Below, piece by piece: positions 8,227 to 17,254 of a stretch of 55,309 nucleotides of DNA. The stretch's first letter is position 1. Each line of letters opens with the position of its first letter. The stretch comes from Leptolyngbya iicbica LK (lineage in GTDB: Bacteria; Cyanobacteriota; Cyanobacteriia; Phormidesmidales; Phormidesmidaceae). The notes under the pieces are model-generated. The model saw only the letters and a list, made by a program, of their open reading frames with translations. It was not told where the DNA came from and did not search any database. The translations under genes were made by a program, and so were the position numbers. The stretch lies in contig NZ_QVFV01000002.1 of the NCBI RefSeq assembly GCF_004212215.1, positions 1,426,727 through 1,482,035 on the forward strand. Reading direction: 5' to 3'.

Positions 8227-9765
8227 TTAGGGAGCCATTTCGAAACGCTGGCGAGCATAGTTCAAATTCTGCTGATATTCCTGAATTTTTTGCTGGGCCT
8301 TGGGAGCATTCACATCGTCACCGGGCACTTTTTTTAAGGCTTCGATCGCCTGCACCCACAAATTCGCCACTGTCTGCCACTCGGCTCGAGTCTGTGCCGT
8401 TTGGGTCTGCTCCGCCGCCTGCTGAGCGAATGTCATCGCTTTTTGGAAAGCCGGATCCGGGGTGCTGGTTGGGGTATCCAGTGGCGCATCCGAGGGCGAT
8501 GGAGCGCTATTGACCGATGCTGGAGGCGATGATGGCGCAGAATCTGTCGGTTCAGGTGCAGAGGGAAGTGGAGAGTCCGATGGTGAACCTGGCCACGGAA
8601 TAGACAACTGGGGTTGGGTGAGCCAAGTGGGAAAGCGCCATTCCCCCTCAACATAGGTGTAGCCGCCCCAGAGGGTGCCCAACGCCACGATCGCCCCCGT
8701 AATTGCCCCCGCAATCTTGAACGGACAATAGGGGCGATCGCCCACAATTTTTCCCGTTTCGCCATTAATCATGACTTGATACGGCTTGTTCTTAAAGCGA
8801 TAGGTGGCCATCCACACGGGCAGCAAAATATGCTTAAACGTCTCCTCTGTATAGGACGTGTCCTTAGAGTGGATACGTTGCTCATCACCGCCAATATCCG
8901 ACCGAATATCGGAGTCAATGTAGGAACCCATAACGCCCTTGGCCTTCGTAAAGCCATTGGGCAGGCTCACCTGATAGCGCTGCGCCCGAAAGCCTTGCAG
9001 AAAAGACGGGTCATAAGGGACCAGATTTTTTAAGGTCCAGGGGCCGATTTTTTGGAGGCGATCGATATCCACCGTCTTGACCGCTGGCACCAGAATGTCA
9101 TCAAAAAAGCGACTCACCTGCCCCGACGCAGAACTCCATCGGGTCCGGCGTTCTTCATAGGTTTCCGTCACCCACTCCCCATCGGAGTTCTTGACCCGGC
9201 GAGTTTTGGTGACGTAGTAGTAAGTGCCCCGTTCCCCCGTGTAACGGGTGCGAGTCTGACAGTCAAAAGTCCAAAACGGTAGATAGATCCCTTTGAGACT
9301 TTCGTGCTGCGCCAGTTGCTTCAAGCTGGAAGGCGCAAACCAGCGCGTACTCAGCCATTGACTCAGCCGCTGACGACCCGCTTTTCGCCCAATTTTGAAG
9401 GGCAAAACACCGCCGGGAGTAATGACCGGATTCGCGGTCTGGGCCTGAGCCGTAATGTGCGTGCCGCAAAAGGGACAGTCTCCCGCCACGTCGGGCGGCT
9501 CAAAGCTGATTTGGGCATGGCAGCCGTGACATTCCACCTCTAGGGCCTGGGCCGACAGCGGCGCAGTTTGGGCTTGATTGCTCCGCTGCTGCCATTCATC
9601 CAGAGACTGCTCTTCCACGGTTTTTGGCGAGCCCATAACCGTTTTGGCGCTGTTGCAATAGGGGCAGAGCAGCTTACCCAACGTCGGGTTAAAGACGAGA
9701 TCAGCACCACACCCCGAACACAGACACGCCTGGTTGGAGCGGGTAGACGTAGAAGACGTGGTCAT
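8227..9765 (-). CDS. Double zinc-ribbon membrane protein (YdjG-like)
   Basis: About 512 residues. Two consecutive CxxC...CxxC zinc ribbons (CSGCG/CPYCN and CHGCH/CPFCG) occupy roughly residues 15-105. A ~220-residue domain rich in aromatic residues follows, containing LPFWTFDCQTRTRYTGERG. Then come one membrane helix (AGAITGAIVALGTLWGGYTYV), a Pro/Ser/Asp-rich linker and a C-terminal coiled coil. Such proteins are often misnamed 'primosomal protein N'' because of the zinc ribbon. The gene lies just downstream of the SPFH gene on the same strand. The pairing resembles Bacillus subtilis ydjG/ydjI in the pspA operon, which suggests a membrane-stress role. An in-frame ATG at 9846, directly after the SPFH stop, is an alternative start adding 27 residues. 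Confidence 0.7.
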   Translation of the reverse strand: MTTSSTSTRSNQACLCSGCGADLVFNPTLGKLLCPYCNSAKTVMGSPKTVEEQSLDEWQQRSNQAQTAPLSAQALEVECHGCHAQISFEPPDVAGDCPFCGTHITAQAQTANPVITPGGVLPFKIGRKAGRQRLSQWLSTRWFAPSSLKQLAQHESLKGIYLPFWTFDCQTRTRYTGERGTYYYVTKTRRVKNSDGEWVTETYEERRTRWSSASGQVSRFFDDILVPAVKTVDIDRLQKIGPWTLKNLVPYDPSFLQGFRAQRYQVSLPNGFTKAKGVMGSYIDSDIRSDIGGDEQRIHSKDTSYTEETFKHILLPVWMATYRFKNKPYQVMINGETGKIVGDRPYCPFKIAGAITGAIVALGTLWGGYTYVEGEWRFPTWLTQPQLSIPWPGSPSDSPLPSAPEPTDSAPSSPPASVNSAPSPSDAPLDTPTSTPDPAFQKAMTFAQQAAEQTQTAQTRAEWQTVANLWVQAIEALKKVPGDDVNAPKAQQKIQEYQQNLNYARQRFEMAP

Positions 9766-9846
9766 GCGATGTACCTGGTAAGTCGATATCGCGTTTGGCA
9801 AGAGCGGTAACGAGTCGGCAAATCCTTGGCGGACTCGTCGATTCAT

Positions 9847-10968
9847 TTATTGCGCCATGGGGGGTGGGGGAGAGGCCGGAAAAAGACTGGCTAATTCGGG
9901 CAAGGTAGCGGCCTGTTGCCAGCCCGAGATGCCGTTGCGCCACACGTAAGACTGCGGCGTTAAACCATTGGCGAGCAGCTGATTCGTCGCAAAGGGGCCA
10001 AAGTTTTGTCCGTCGCGTGTGATGTACCACTGAGTCTGAGTCATGGGCGGCGGCGGTGCGCCCACAGCGACAGCTGGCGGTTGGGCCGGGGCGGGTTGCG
10101 CTGTCGCCATGTTGCCCTGCATCGCGTTGACGATTTGTTGGCCCATGGCCAGACCGACCCCCAGTTCCACCGCCTGATTGCCGCCATTGGGATTTTCCGC
10201 CGAGGCTTCGATCGCATTCGCGGCCTGATACTGGGTGTATTCCTGCATGTTGCCCAGGACGTTGATGGAAGCGCGGCGATCGAGGGCTTTTTCAACTTCC
10301 GGCGGTAGGGAAATGTTTTCAATCAGGAAGTGGGGCAAGGTGATGCCAAATTCTTCAATATCGGCCTGAATGGCGTTGCGGATGGTGTCGCCTGAAGCGC
10401 GATAGTTGGCGGCAAAATCGGCGAAATTCAGCCCCGATTGGCCCAACCAGGTGGCAAACGACGACACCAACATATTGCGAATCTGATCGCTGATTTCGTC
10501 AATTTGGAACAGGCCGTCGGTACTCACCAAGTCTTCCAATAAACGCACGGGGTCTTGCACCCGCATACTGTAGGTGCCATAGGCGCGAATGCGCACCGTA
10601 CCGCCCAAATCCGGCACGTTGATGGCGATCGGATTTGACGTCCCCCACTTTAAGTTAGTAAAAATTTTGGTGTTAAAGAAATAAACTTCGGCTTTGAAGG
10701 GCGAGTTAAACCCGTAGGGAAATCCTTTCAACGTGCTCAAAATCGGCATGTTTTGAGTGGAGAGGGTATACATGCCAGGATCAAAAGCGTCTGCGACTTG
10801 CCCTTCATTGACGAAAACCGCTTTTTGGCCGGGACGCACCGTCAGTTTTGCCCCCATTTTGATTTCGTTTTGAAAGCGCTCAAAGCGATAGGCGATCGTG
10901 TCGTTACTTTGATCCAGCCATTCGATAATGTCGACAAATTCGCTTGTCAGCTTTTCAAAAAGTCCCAT
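9847..10968 (-). CDS. SPFH-domain protein with C-terminal GYF_2 domain (YdjI-like)
   Basis: A 373-residue protein of the YdjI group of SPFH (stomatin/prohibitin/flotillin-like) scaffolds. The N-terminus MGLFEKLTSEFVDIIEW and LTVRPGQKAVFVNEGQVAD are typical of the subgroup. The SPFH core runs to about residue 260, followed by a Pro/Ala linker. The last ~55 residues (WYITRDGQNFGPF...W...A) form a GYF_2/DUF4339 module, a predicted peptide-binding domain. There is no membrane helix, so it probably sits on the inner face of a membrane. ATG 10968 starts at the conserved MGLF; a frame from 10992 exists but is less likely. It forms a two-gene unit with the downstream zinc-ribbon protein. Confidence 0.82.
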   Translation of the reverse strand: MGLFEKLTSEFVDIIEWLDQSNDTIAYRFERFQNEIKMGAKLTVRPGQKAVFVNEGQVADAFDPGMYTLSTQNMPILSTLKGFPYGFNSPFKAEVYFFNTKIFTNLKWGTSNPIAINVPDLGGTVRIRAYGTYSMRVQDPVRLLEDLVSTDGLFQIDEISDQIRNMLVSSFATWLGQSGLNFADFAANYRASGDTIRNAIQADIEEFGITLPHFLIENISLPPEVEKALDRRASINVLGNMQEYTQYQAANAIEASAENPNGGNQAVELGVGLAMGQQIVNAMQGNMATAQPAPAQPPAVAVGAPPPPMTQTQWYITRDGQNFGPFATNQLLANGLTPQSYVWRNGISGWQQAATLPELASLFPASPPPPMAQ

Positions 10969-11146
10969 GGCGCGATTTTCCAAAGAGTGCAATTGCGGCG
11001 GTCTGTCGCTAGGGTGCCCAGGTGTTGATGTCGAGACACAGTCCTTAACAGAAGGCCATCATTGGCAGATGTCTGTCGTCAACTGTCCTCGCCTGGCAAC
11101 CTCAGCTATGGGGCAAATACACAGAAAACGCCGGGAATTTCGCACA

Positions 11147-11188
11147 TAAAAAATGAGGACATGGGGCAAGTTGCCGACATCTCCTCAT
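11147..11188 (-). terminator. Terminator of icd
   Basis: On the minus strand an ATGAGGA (11188-11182) / TCCTCAT (11159-11153) stem with further internal pairing is followed by a run of five to six T. It lies 33 nt past the icd stop. Confidence 0.75.
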
Positions 11189-11220
11189 CTTCAGAACAGT
11201 GATGCAATTAAACGCGAGAC

Positions 11221-12648
11221 TTAATCATCAAAGTGTTTGATAATGGCTTGGGCAAATTCCGAACACTTCAGCGGCGTATCGACTTTAGGCTCCATCATGC
11301 GAGCCAGGTCATAGGTGACTTCTCGATTCGAAATCGCCGCGCCAAGCCCCTTTTTGATCAAGTCTGCGGCCTCTTGCCAGCCCATATATTCCAGCATCAT
11401 GACGCCAGAGAGGATGACTGAGCCGGGGTTGATGCGATCGAGTCCGGCGTGTTTGGGTGCCGTGCCGTGGGTCGCTTCAAAAATGGCGCAGGTGTCGCCG
11501 ATGTTGGCCCCTGGTCCCATGCCGAGACCACCGACGATCGCCGCTGCCGCATCCGACAAATAGTCTCCATTCAGGTTCATCGTCGCCAGAATGGAATACT
11601 CATCCGGGCGCGTCTGAATCTGCTGGAAAATGCTGTCGGCAATGCGATCGTTTACCATCACCTTGTCTTTCCACTGACCGTTGCCATGGGTTTCCCAAAT
11701 GCTGTTGAGAATGTCCTCAACCTCTTGGCACGCTTCCGCTTTTTTCTCCGCCGTCAGCGAGTCATAACCGGGTTCGACCTTGCGGGCGTTGTCTTCGATG
11801 GAAATATCGGGGTTGGCTTCTTTGTTGCTCAGCACCCAAGATTCCCGCTCGGTGACGCACTCATCGCGAAACTCCGAAGTTGCCAACTCGTAACCCCAGT
11901 CACGGAAAGCCCCCTCGGTGTACTTCATGATGTTGCCTTTGTGGACGAGGGTTACTTGCTGCTTGTCTTTGGGCAATCGCAGGGCATGTTTCATGGCACG
12001 ACGCACCAGACGCTGGGTGCCAAATTTGCTGATGGGCTTGATGCCAATGCCCGAGTCGAGGCGAATCTGCTTTTTGCCGTGCTCTGGGGTGCCCGGAATC
12101 AAGTCTTCGTTCAGCAGCTTGATAAGGCGATCGCAGGTCGGGTCGCCCATCTTCCATTCAATGCCCAGGTAAATGTCTTCGGTATTCTCCCGATAGACAA
12201 TCACATCCAACTTGTCGGGACTTTTGTGCGGTGAGGGAGTCCCGGCGTAGTACTTGCAGGGACGCACACAGGCATACAAATCATTAATTTGGCGCAGCGC
12301 CACGTTAAGCGAGCGAATACCGCCGCCCACGGGGGTCGTCAAAGGACCCTTGATCGCCATGCCAAAGTCTTTGATCGCCTGAAGGGTATCTTCGGGCAAA
12401 TATTGGTACTGCCCGTATTGCTCACAAGCCTCGTCACCGGCATAAACTTTAAACCAGACAATGCGCCGTTGGGTGCCGTAGGCCGCCGCCACTGCGGCAT
12501 CAAACACGGCTTGGGCCGCTGGCCAAATATCCACGCCCGTGCCATCGCCTCGAATGAACGGGATGATCGGCATGTCGGGAACAATCGGCTCACCCTCCTT
12601 GAAGGTGATTTTTTCGCCAATGGTGGGGGGAGTTATGCGTTCATACAT
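11221..12648 (-). CDS. icd: NADP-dependent isocitrate dehydrogenase
   Basis: A 475-residue enzyme that oxidatively decarboxylates isocitrate to 2-oxoglutarate with NADP+. It supplies the carbon skeleton for ammonium assimilation, and in cyanobacteria 2-oxoglutarate is the nitrogen-status signal. Recognisable segments are [16 protein letters not shown], the substrate loop [27 protein letters not shown], and the NADP/metal region [16 protein letters not shown]...[13 protein letters not shown]. The length agrees with cyanobacterial Icd. ATG 12648 is chosen; an in-frame GTG at 12654 would add two residues. It is monocistronic with its own terminator and divergent from gun4. Confidence 0.96.
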   Translation of the reverse strand: MYERITPPTIGEKITFKEGEPIVPDMPIIPFIRGDGTGVDIWPAAQAVFDAAVAAAYGTQRRIVWFKVYAGDEACEQYGQYQYLPEDTLQAIKDFGMAIKGPLTTPVGGGIRSLNVALRQINDLYACVRPCKYYAGTPSPHKSPDKLDVIVYRENTEDIYLGIEWKMGDPTCDRLIKLLNEDLIPGTPEHGKKQIRLDSGIGIKPISKFGTQRLVRRAMKHALRLPKDKQQVTLVHKGNIMKYTEGAFRDWGYELATSEFRDECVTERESWVLSNKEANPDISIEDNARKVEPGYDSLTAEKKAEACQEVEDILNSIWETHGNGQWKDKVMVNDRIADSIFQQIQTRPDEYSILATMNLNGDYLSDAAAAIVGGLGMGPGANIGDTCAIFEATHGTAPKHAGLDRINPGSVILSGVMMLEYMGWQEAADLIKKGLGAAISNREVTYDLARMMEPKVDTPLKCSEFAQAIIKHFDD

Positions 12649-13052
12649 AGGCACTACGCGGAAAATAATTTGAGCTAAGCAACGCTAGCTTACGATAGTC
12701 CTAACAGTGTGGACACCCCTCTTTTTTTTCAGTGCTGAGGACTACGGAACCAAAGGTCGGAGCTAATGCGGGGGCGAGATCGCCCGACTCCTCGCCCTAA
12801 AACACTTTGCTAGTGGGCGATCGCGAGCCATCCCCCTACATCTCACAGGCTGTTAAATCTTTCTAGAAATCTACCGTGAACAACCCGGGGACACAAAAAT
12901 CCTCCCTAAAATTTTCCAAATTCTCGGAACCCCTGGTTTAGCACGCAGCTTGGGTTGTAGGATCATCAAATGCGGATCAGGCTTGTTTCAGCATTTCGCT
13001 ACAACTGATCGGCCCGTTAGTGAACCTCTGGATACTCGATTTTCGTCAACGT
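12649..13052. promoter_or_regulatory. icd/gun4 divergent spacer
   Basis: About 400 nt between two divergent genes. It contains a HIP1 site (12817-12824), a GGGCGAG/CTCGCCC stem (12772-12778 / 12791-12797) and a T-rich run near 12720. No convincing NtcA box (GTA-N8-TAC) was found by eye. No gene is seen. Confidence 0.35.
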
Positions 13053-13787
13053 ATGAGCAGTTCTATCGCCAATAATTCATCCGCTTCTTTAGAACTGCTG
13101 GAATCTCTGAAAGGTCAGCTCCGAGACGCATCTCTCAAGCAGCAGTTGGCGGCTTTGCCGCCGCTCATCGAAGCGGGCGATCTGGGCTACCAAATCATCA
13201 TGGACTTTTTGCGTACGGCCAAAGAGCAGGCTACCCCTTCAATCGCAGCGGGGCGATCGCTGCAATGGCTAGCTGCGATCGAGCATCAAGAAGTGCAATC
13301 CTTTATCAACGAACACTTTGCCACCGGGGTAGTGAGCTTATCACCAGAGTGCAGTGTCGACTATAGCGAAATCCAAACCGCCCTAATCCAACAAGATTTT
13401 GAGCTAGCCGACCGACTCACCTTACAAAAAATGTGTGAGCTGGCAGGTGAAAACGCCATCAAGCGCAAGTGGCTCTACTTCACCGAAGTCAACCTCTTCC
13501 CAATCATCGACCTGCAAACGCTAGATCAACTCTGGCTCATCTACTCTGAAGGCAAGTTTGGTTTTTCAAAACAGCGCGAGATCTGGCTAGGGGTCAGCAA
13601 AAATTGGGAAAAGTTTTGGCCCAGAATTGCCTGGAAAAGCGACAACATCTGGACTCGTTATCCTGGCGAGTTCATCTGGAGCTTAGAAGCCCCCGTTGGG
13701 CACTTACCGCTCACGAACCAACTCCGTGGTGTACGAGTCATGGATGCGCTGATGAATCATCCAGCGTGGACAACAACTGCTAGCTAA
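13053..13787 (+). CDS. gun4: GUN4 tetrapyrrole-binding protein
   Basis: A 244-residue GUN4 homologue, which binds protoporphyrin IX and Mg-protoporphyrin and stimulates magnesium chelatase, the first committed step of chlorophyll synthesis. The N-terminal helical-repeat domain (about residues 10-90) is characteristic of cyanobacterial Gun4. The porphyrin-binding core follows, with LIQQDFELADRLTLQKMCELAG, a FPIIDLQTLDQLWLIYSEGKFGFS stretch and WPRIAWK. The length fits Synechocystis Gun4. ATG 13053 is preferred; the frame is open from a GTG at 13020. GUN4-domain proteins fused to kinases exist, but this one is the stand-alone form. hemH, which acts on the other branch of the pathway, is ~5 kb away. 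Confidence 0.9.
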   Translation: MSSSIANNSSASLELLESLKGQLRDASLKQQLAALPPLIEAGDLGYQIIMDFLRTAKEQATPSIAAGRSLQWLAAIEHQEVQSFINEHFATGVVSLSPECSVDYSEIQTALIQQDFELADRLTLQKMCELAGENAIKRKWLYFTEVNLFPIIDLQTLDQLWLIYSEGKFGFSKQREIWLGVSKNWEKFWPRIAWKSDNIWTRYPGEFIWSLEAPVGHLPLTNQLRGVRVMDALMNHPAWTTTAS

Positions 13788-14410
13788 ACAGCAACCCTTT
13801 GCGTCTACGGTTTAGCGACACGACTTTACCAGGACACCCTTTAATCACCCACCTCAACATAGAAACGGATTCACAGGGATGAACTCTCTATGAGCAGGGA
13901 AACAACTTTTCAAGCGTCCCCCTTCAAGCTATCCGCTAATGATGCAAGCTGCCATGAGCTAGCTCGCATCTACACTGATTTTCATTAGTGACACCTGAGA
14001 ACCCAATTTTTGGCCGCGGTTTTCGTTGTGATGTTTCGGCCTTCAGCCCGCCCTCACCCAACCAGTGGGGGCTACTTTACCCCCCTCAGACTTGCTGGAG
14101 CGTCATGTCCCGCGATGTCAATCAACGTTCTACGAAAACTTGCGCAGAAACCCAAGCATCACCCTGAGTAGGCTGAGGTTTATCCGTACAAATTCTGTTG
14201 GCTAGTACAACCAGAAGGAGTCAATTTATGGATATAACAAGCAAATTCCCGAAAAACTTCTGTTATCAAACAAGAAGTCAGTAATAACCACGAGTTCTGC
14301 TGATAAGAGACGGAAAAGTCAGGATATTTCTTACTTTTAGGTTTAGGCAGGGATCAACTCCGGGAATGCTTTAGATAAGTTTGGACAAGCCAGGGCACTT
14401 GGTAACACCT
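13788..14410. other. Long spacer upstream of the GAF pseudo-kinase
   Basis: About 620 nt without a recognised gene. It holds one short frame with a strong ribosome-binding site (14228-14284, listed separately). The region just before 14411 is the likely promoter of the pseudo-kinase. No tRNA or known regulatory RNA is seen. Confidence 0.4.
14228..14284 (+). CDS. Candidate 18-residue small protein or leader peptide
   Basis: ATG preceded at 7 nt by a perfect AAGGAG (14215-14220) opens an 18-codon frame, MDITSKFPKNFCYQTRSQ, with stop TAA. The ribosome-binding site is better than that of most genes nearby. It lies ~125 nt before the GAF pseudo-kinase in the same direction. No homologue is recognised, and a chance occurrence cannot be excluded. 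Confidence 0.3.
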   Translation: MDITSKFPKNFCYQTRSQ

Positions 14411-15868
14411 ATGAAGCAGTCTATTTCATTAGAAACTGAAACCTACACCGCTCCGAGACAGGTTTCCCCGCATTTTTCGCCATCTTTAAGCCAGGCCAGC
14501 TTGCCCAGCACACTAGCACCGGGGACGCAGTTGGCTGATATCGACTTTCCATTATTTGAAGAAGCAACGCAAACGGCAGCTCGTTTTTTGCAGGTTCCGG
14601 TCAGTTTTATTGGTCTCATTACTCCTGAGACTCTAGTGCTCAAGGCGGCTGTTGGCCTATCTCAATTGGGGTTAATGAATCCTCTGGCTCGAACCCGTCG
14701 TTTGTCCTTACGAGACAGCTTGATCGACACTGTGTTGTCAACCCAGCGCAGTTTAGTTCTCTCAGATATTTCTGAAGAAAGTCCTTATGCCGAGTCTTGT
14801 CTAGTACAAGAATATGGCATTTGCTCTTACATTGGCATTCCGTTATTGACTGCCGACGGGCAATGTTTAGGCCTACTGACAGTAATGGACACAGTCCCAC
14901 ACAGCTTTGCGACAGAGATGATTGCCTTTGTAGAGTTGTTAGCTCGATGGAGTGTCAGTGAGTATGAGCGGCATCATCTCGCGATCGCATTATCACAGTC
15001 TTCACCTCAAGCGGCTACCAGTAACTCTCACACGGCCACAACCAACGACAACTTGCTCGATACGGTGCGACTGACCTTAATGAGTCAACTGACTCAAGAC
15101 ATGCGCAATCCGCTCACGACGATTACCGGCATGGCCAGTATGCTCAGCCGTGAAATTTATGGAACGTTGACACCCAAGCAGCGCGAGTATGCCGATATCG
15201 TCCACACCAGCAGTAAGTATTTGCTAGAACTTGCCAACGAGGTATTAGAGCTCAGTGGCTTAGATGCCCGGATGCAACCTTTGCAGCCCACCAGCGTGGA
15301 TGTCGATATGATTGGCCAACATGTCGAGCGGATGCTACTTCCTATGTTGGCGGAGAAAAATCAAGAACTCCGCTTTACAGTCGAACCCGGTTCACGGGTT
15401 TGGACCTTAGACCGTGATGTTGTTAGATATTTGCTCTACCACCTGTTGTTCAGCATTATTCAATTGGCCGGCGAAGGCGGCACTCTGCAAGTTCACAGCG
15501 CCGAACGCGACAGCAGTCTCAATATCAGCATTAAAATGACTCATCCCTGGCTTGGCGATGGACTGCCTAGCTTAGTCGCCGACCTGCATCGCAAACTTGA
15601 GCAACCAGATCAAGAAATTGATTTATTAACTCGGTTGCTGGCAAGGGCGACCGGTCGAGAAGATTTTACAAATAGCGACTCTGCCGATGCCCATGACTTT
15701 GAACCGAGAGCGGAAATCACCCAGTCTCGCGAGACACTGGCCCTCTTACTCAGCCGTCATCTCATCGAACGTCATGGTGGCCTGCTTTGCTTACAGGGCA
15801 AGCCTGATACTGGCTACCGCTTTATGATTACCTTGCCTTTCTTAAAGATGGCTGCAACTGCTAAATAA
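14411..15868 (+). CDS. GAF-domain histidine-kinase homologue lacking the phosphoacceptor His
   Basis: 485 residues. A GAF sensor domain spans about 45-185 (PLFEEATQTAARFLQVPVSFIGLI...SYIGIPLLTADGQCLGLLTVMD), followed by a linker and a HisKA-like helical hairpin from about 215. The H-box reads TQDMRNPLTTI where active kinases have SHELRTPL, so the phosphorylated His is Gln229. The ATP-binding part is also eroded. The N-box Asn is absent (RDVVRYLLYHLLFSII), and the C-terminal HLIERHGGLLCLQGKPDTGYRFMITLPF is the only well-kept piece. It should be unable to autophosphorylate and may act as a ligand-responsive scaffold or allosteric partner. No response regulator is adjacent. ATG 14411 is chosen over TTG 14381. 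Confidence 0.78.
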   Translation: MKQSISLETETYTAPRQVSPHFSPSLSQASLPSTLAPGTQLADIDFPLFEEATQTAARFLQVPVSFIGLITPETLVLKAAVGLSQLGLMNPLARTRRLSLRDSLIDTVLSTQRSLVLSDISEESPYAESCLVQEYGICSYIGIPLLTADGQCLGLLTVMDTVPHSFATEMIAFVELLARWSVSEYERHHLAIALSQSSPQAATSNSHTATTNDNLLDTVRLTLMSQLTQDMRNPLTTITGMASMLSREIYGTLTPKQREYADIVHTSSKYLLELANEVLELSGLDARMQPLQPTSVDVDMIGQHVERMLLPMLAEKNQELRFTVEPGSRVWTLDRDVVRYLLYHLLFSIIQLAGEGGTLQVHSAERDSSLNISIKMTHPWLGDGLPSLVADLHRKLEQPDQEIDLLTRLLARATGREDFTNSDSADAHDFEPRAEITQSRETLALLLSRHLIERHGGLLCLQGKPDTGYRFMITLPFLKMAATAK

Positions 15869-16001
15869 AAATAGTTTAGGCACAGTGATTATTGGACAGT
15901 TCAGTGCTTGCTGAAAGATCGCAGCGGCACCTAGCTGATGCAATCTATTGGGGGGCGCTAACACTTCGCCCATAAAGGTCTCCGGCGATAAATGAAGCGC
16001 C

Positions 16002-16035
16002 CTGCAGCCACCTTATGAATCCTAAGTGGCTGCAG
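16002..16035. repeat. Perfect 10-bp inverted repeat between convergent genes
   Basis: CTGCAGCCAC (16002-16011) and GTGGCTGCAG (16026-16035) flank a 14-nt loop and overlap the stop codon of the TauE-like gene. There is no strong T-run on either side. It may block read-through between the pseudo-kinase gene and the convergent permease gene. Confidence 0.5.
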
Positions 16036-16816
16036 TTTGCTGCCAAGCTTGCCACAGCGTGTAGACAATTAACACCGCTAACAACGTGCGAAAGAGAATT
16101 GAGACGACCTGATCGGGTAACTTCGGCAAAAGGCGTGTGCTCAACTGAGCGCCAATTAATCCCCCCAATCCTAGAATAATGCCGCCGACCCAAACCACGT
16201 TGCCCTGCAGAGCGTGCCCAAAGGTAGAGGCGATCGCGGTCAGCACAATCACCCCTAAGCTGGTTTGAATCGATCGCTTAATCGTTTCTCCCAGCAGCAA
16301 CATCTGTAAGGGCACCATAATCACGCCCCCGCCAATCCCCAGCAGCCCCGCCAGAAAACCGGCGATCCCCCCCGTCAATATCCGTGCCGCAGTCGGGTTC
16401 ATGGCCGCCTGCGGTGGTCCGACGAGTTCGCCACTGGCCGATTGCTTCGCCAGTTTCTTCCGCACCCCGACCAAATAGATGTTGAGCATAAGCAGTAGCG
16501 CAAACGCCAACAGCAACAGCGATTGGGGCAAAGCACTGGCCACCAATACACCAATCTGGGCCGTGATGACCGCTGGCAACCCCAGCAACAAAACCCGTTT
16601 GAAGTCTAAGTAACCCATGCGCCAGTTTTGAATACTGCCAGACAGCGACGTGATGATAATCGATAGGCTACTGGTCGCGACGGCTTGAATGGGTGAATAT
16701 CCCAACGTAATCAAGATTGGGACTAACACCGTGCCTCCACCAATGCCTAGCAGCCCTGCCAACACACCGGCAAACAGACCAGCAATGATAAACGCACCAA
16801 TTTGAATCGGGGTCAA
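16022..16816 (-). CDS. TauE/SafE-family sulfite or anion exporter permease
   Basis: A 264-residue, very hydrophobic protein with about eight membrane helices. The family's two internal repeats are visible as GVLAGLLGIGGGTVLVPIL near residue 17 and AGFLAGLLGIGGGVIMVPL near residue 155. The family exports sulfite, sulfoacetate or related organosulfur anions across the inner membrane; the substrate here cannot be told from sequence. The start is TTG 16816 (MTPIQIGAF), supported by a GAGG about 8 nt upstream and no alternative ATG nearby. It is transcribed away from the TRAP binding-protein gene. Confidence 0.85.
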   Translation of the reverse strand: MTPIQIGAFIIAGLFAGVLAGLLGIGGGTVLVPILITLGYSPIQAVATSSLSIIITSLSGSIQNWRMGYLDFKRVLLLGLPAVITAQIGVLVASALPQSLLLLAFALLLMLNIYLVGVRKKLAKQSASGELVGPPQAAMNPTAARILTGGIAGFLAGLLGIGGGVIMVPLQMLLLGETIKRSIQTSLGVIVLTAIASTFGHALQGNVVWVGGIILGLGGLIGAQLSTRLLPKLPDQVVSILFRTLLAVLIVYTLWQAWQQTAAT

Positions 16817-17254
16817 AACTACCTCAAGCGATTGCTCTAATGGAATGGAACTTTGCGCGCCTAGCCCCTGGGGCTAACGGTTAAACAAGATAGCCGTGTA
16901 CTGCTAACCCTCACCTATCATTCGATCGGTATCGGGGCAGGCAGCCAACATCAAGATTGAACCATATCATCCGACGATGGTTGGCAACTGATGATGAGAG
17001 AGCAATCGCCGGAGAGATAGTTAATCCAATCCCAATTCCGAATCTTTGGCGTGAACATTCGGACATTCCCCTCAGCCTAGAACCCTTCTTAGGATGCCAG
17101 TTACTAACCAAGAAAGTTCCCAACGCGGGGATCGCCAAGCTGGTAGCACCTACACGCCCTCAACAGGTGCTGTATCGGGGTTAACAAATCATCAATACTT
17201 GATTGCTTAATATATCTTTAATCATTGTTTCCTGTTATTTATTCGGAGTTAGGG
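16817..17254. other. Spacer between the divergent permease and TRAP genes
   Basis: 438 nt with short overlapping frames on both strands (16911-17184) that show no recognisable domain or ribosome-binding site. It presumably holds the promoters of both neighbours. A GGAGTTAGGG ribosome-binding site ends at 17254. Confidence 0.35.

Noticed and set aside
16911-17184. Overlapping frames on both strands in the permease/TRAP spacer
   Set aside because: Neither has a domain or ribosome-binding site, and they overlap each other almost fully.
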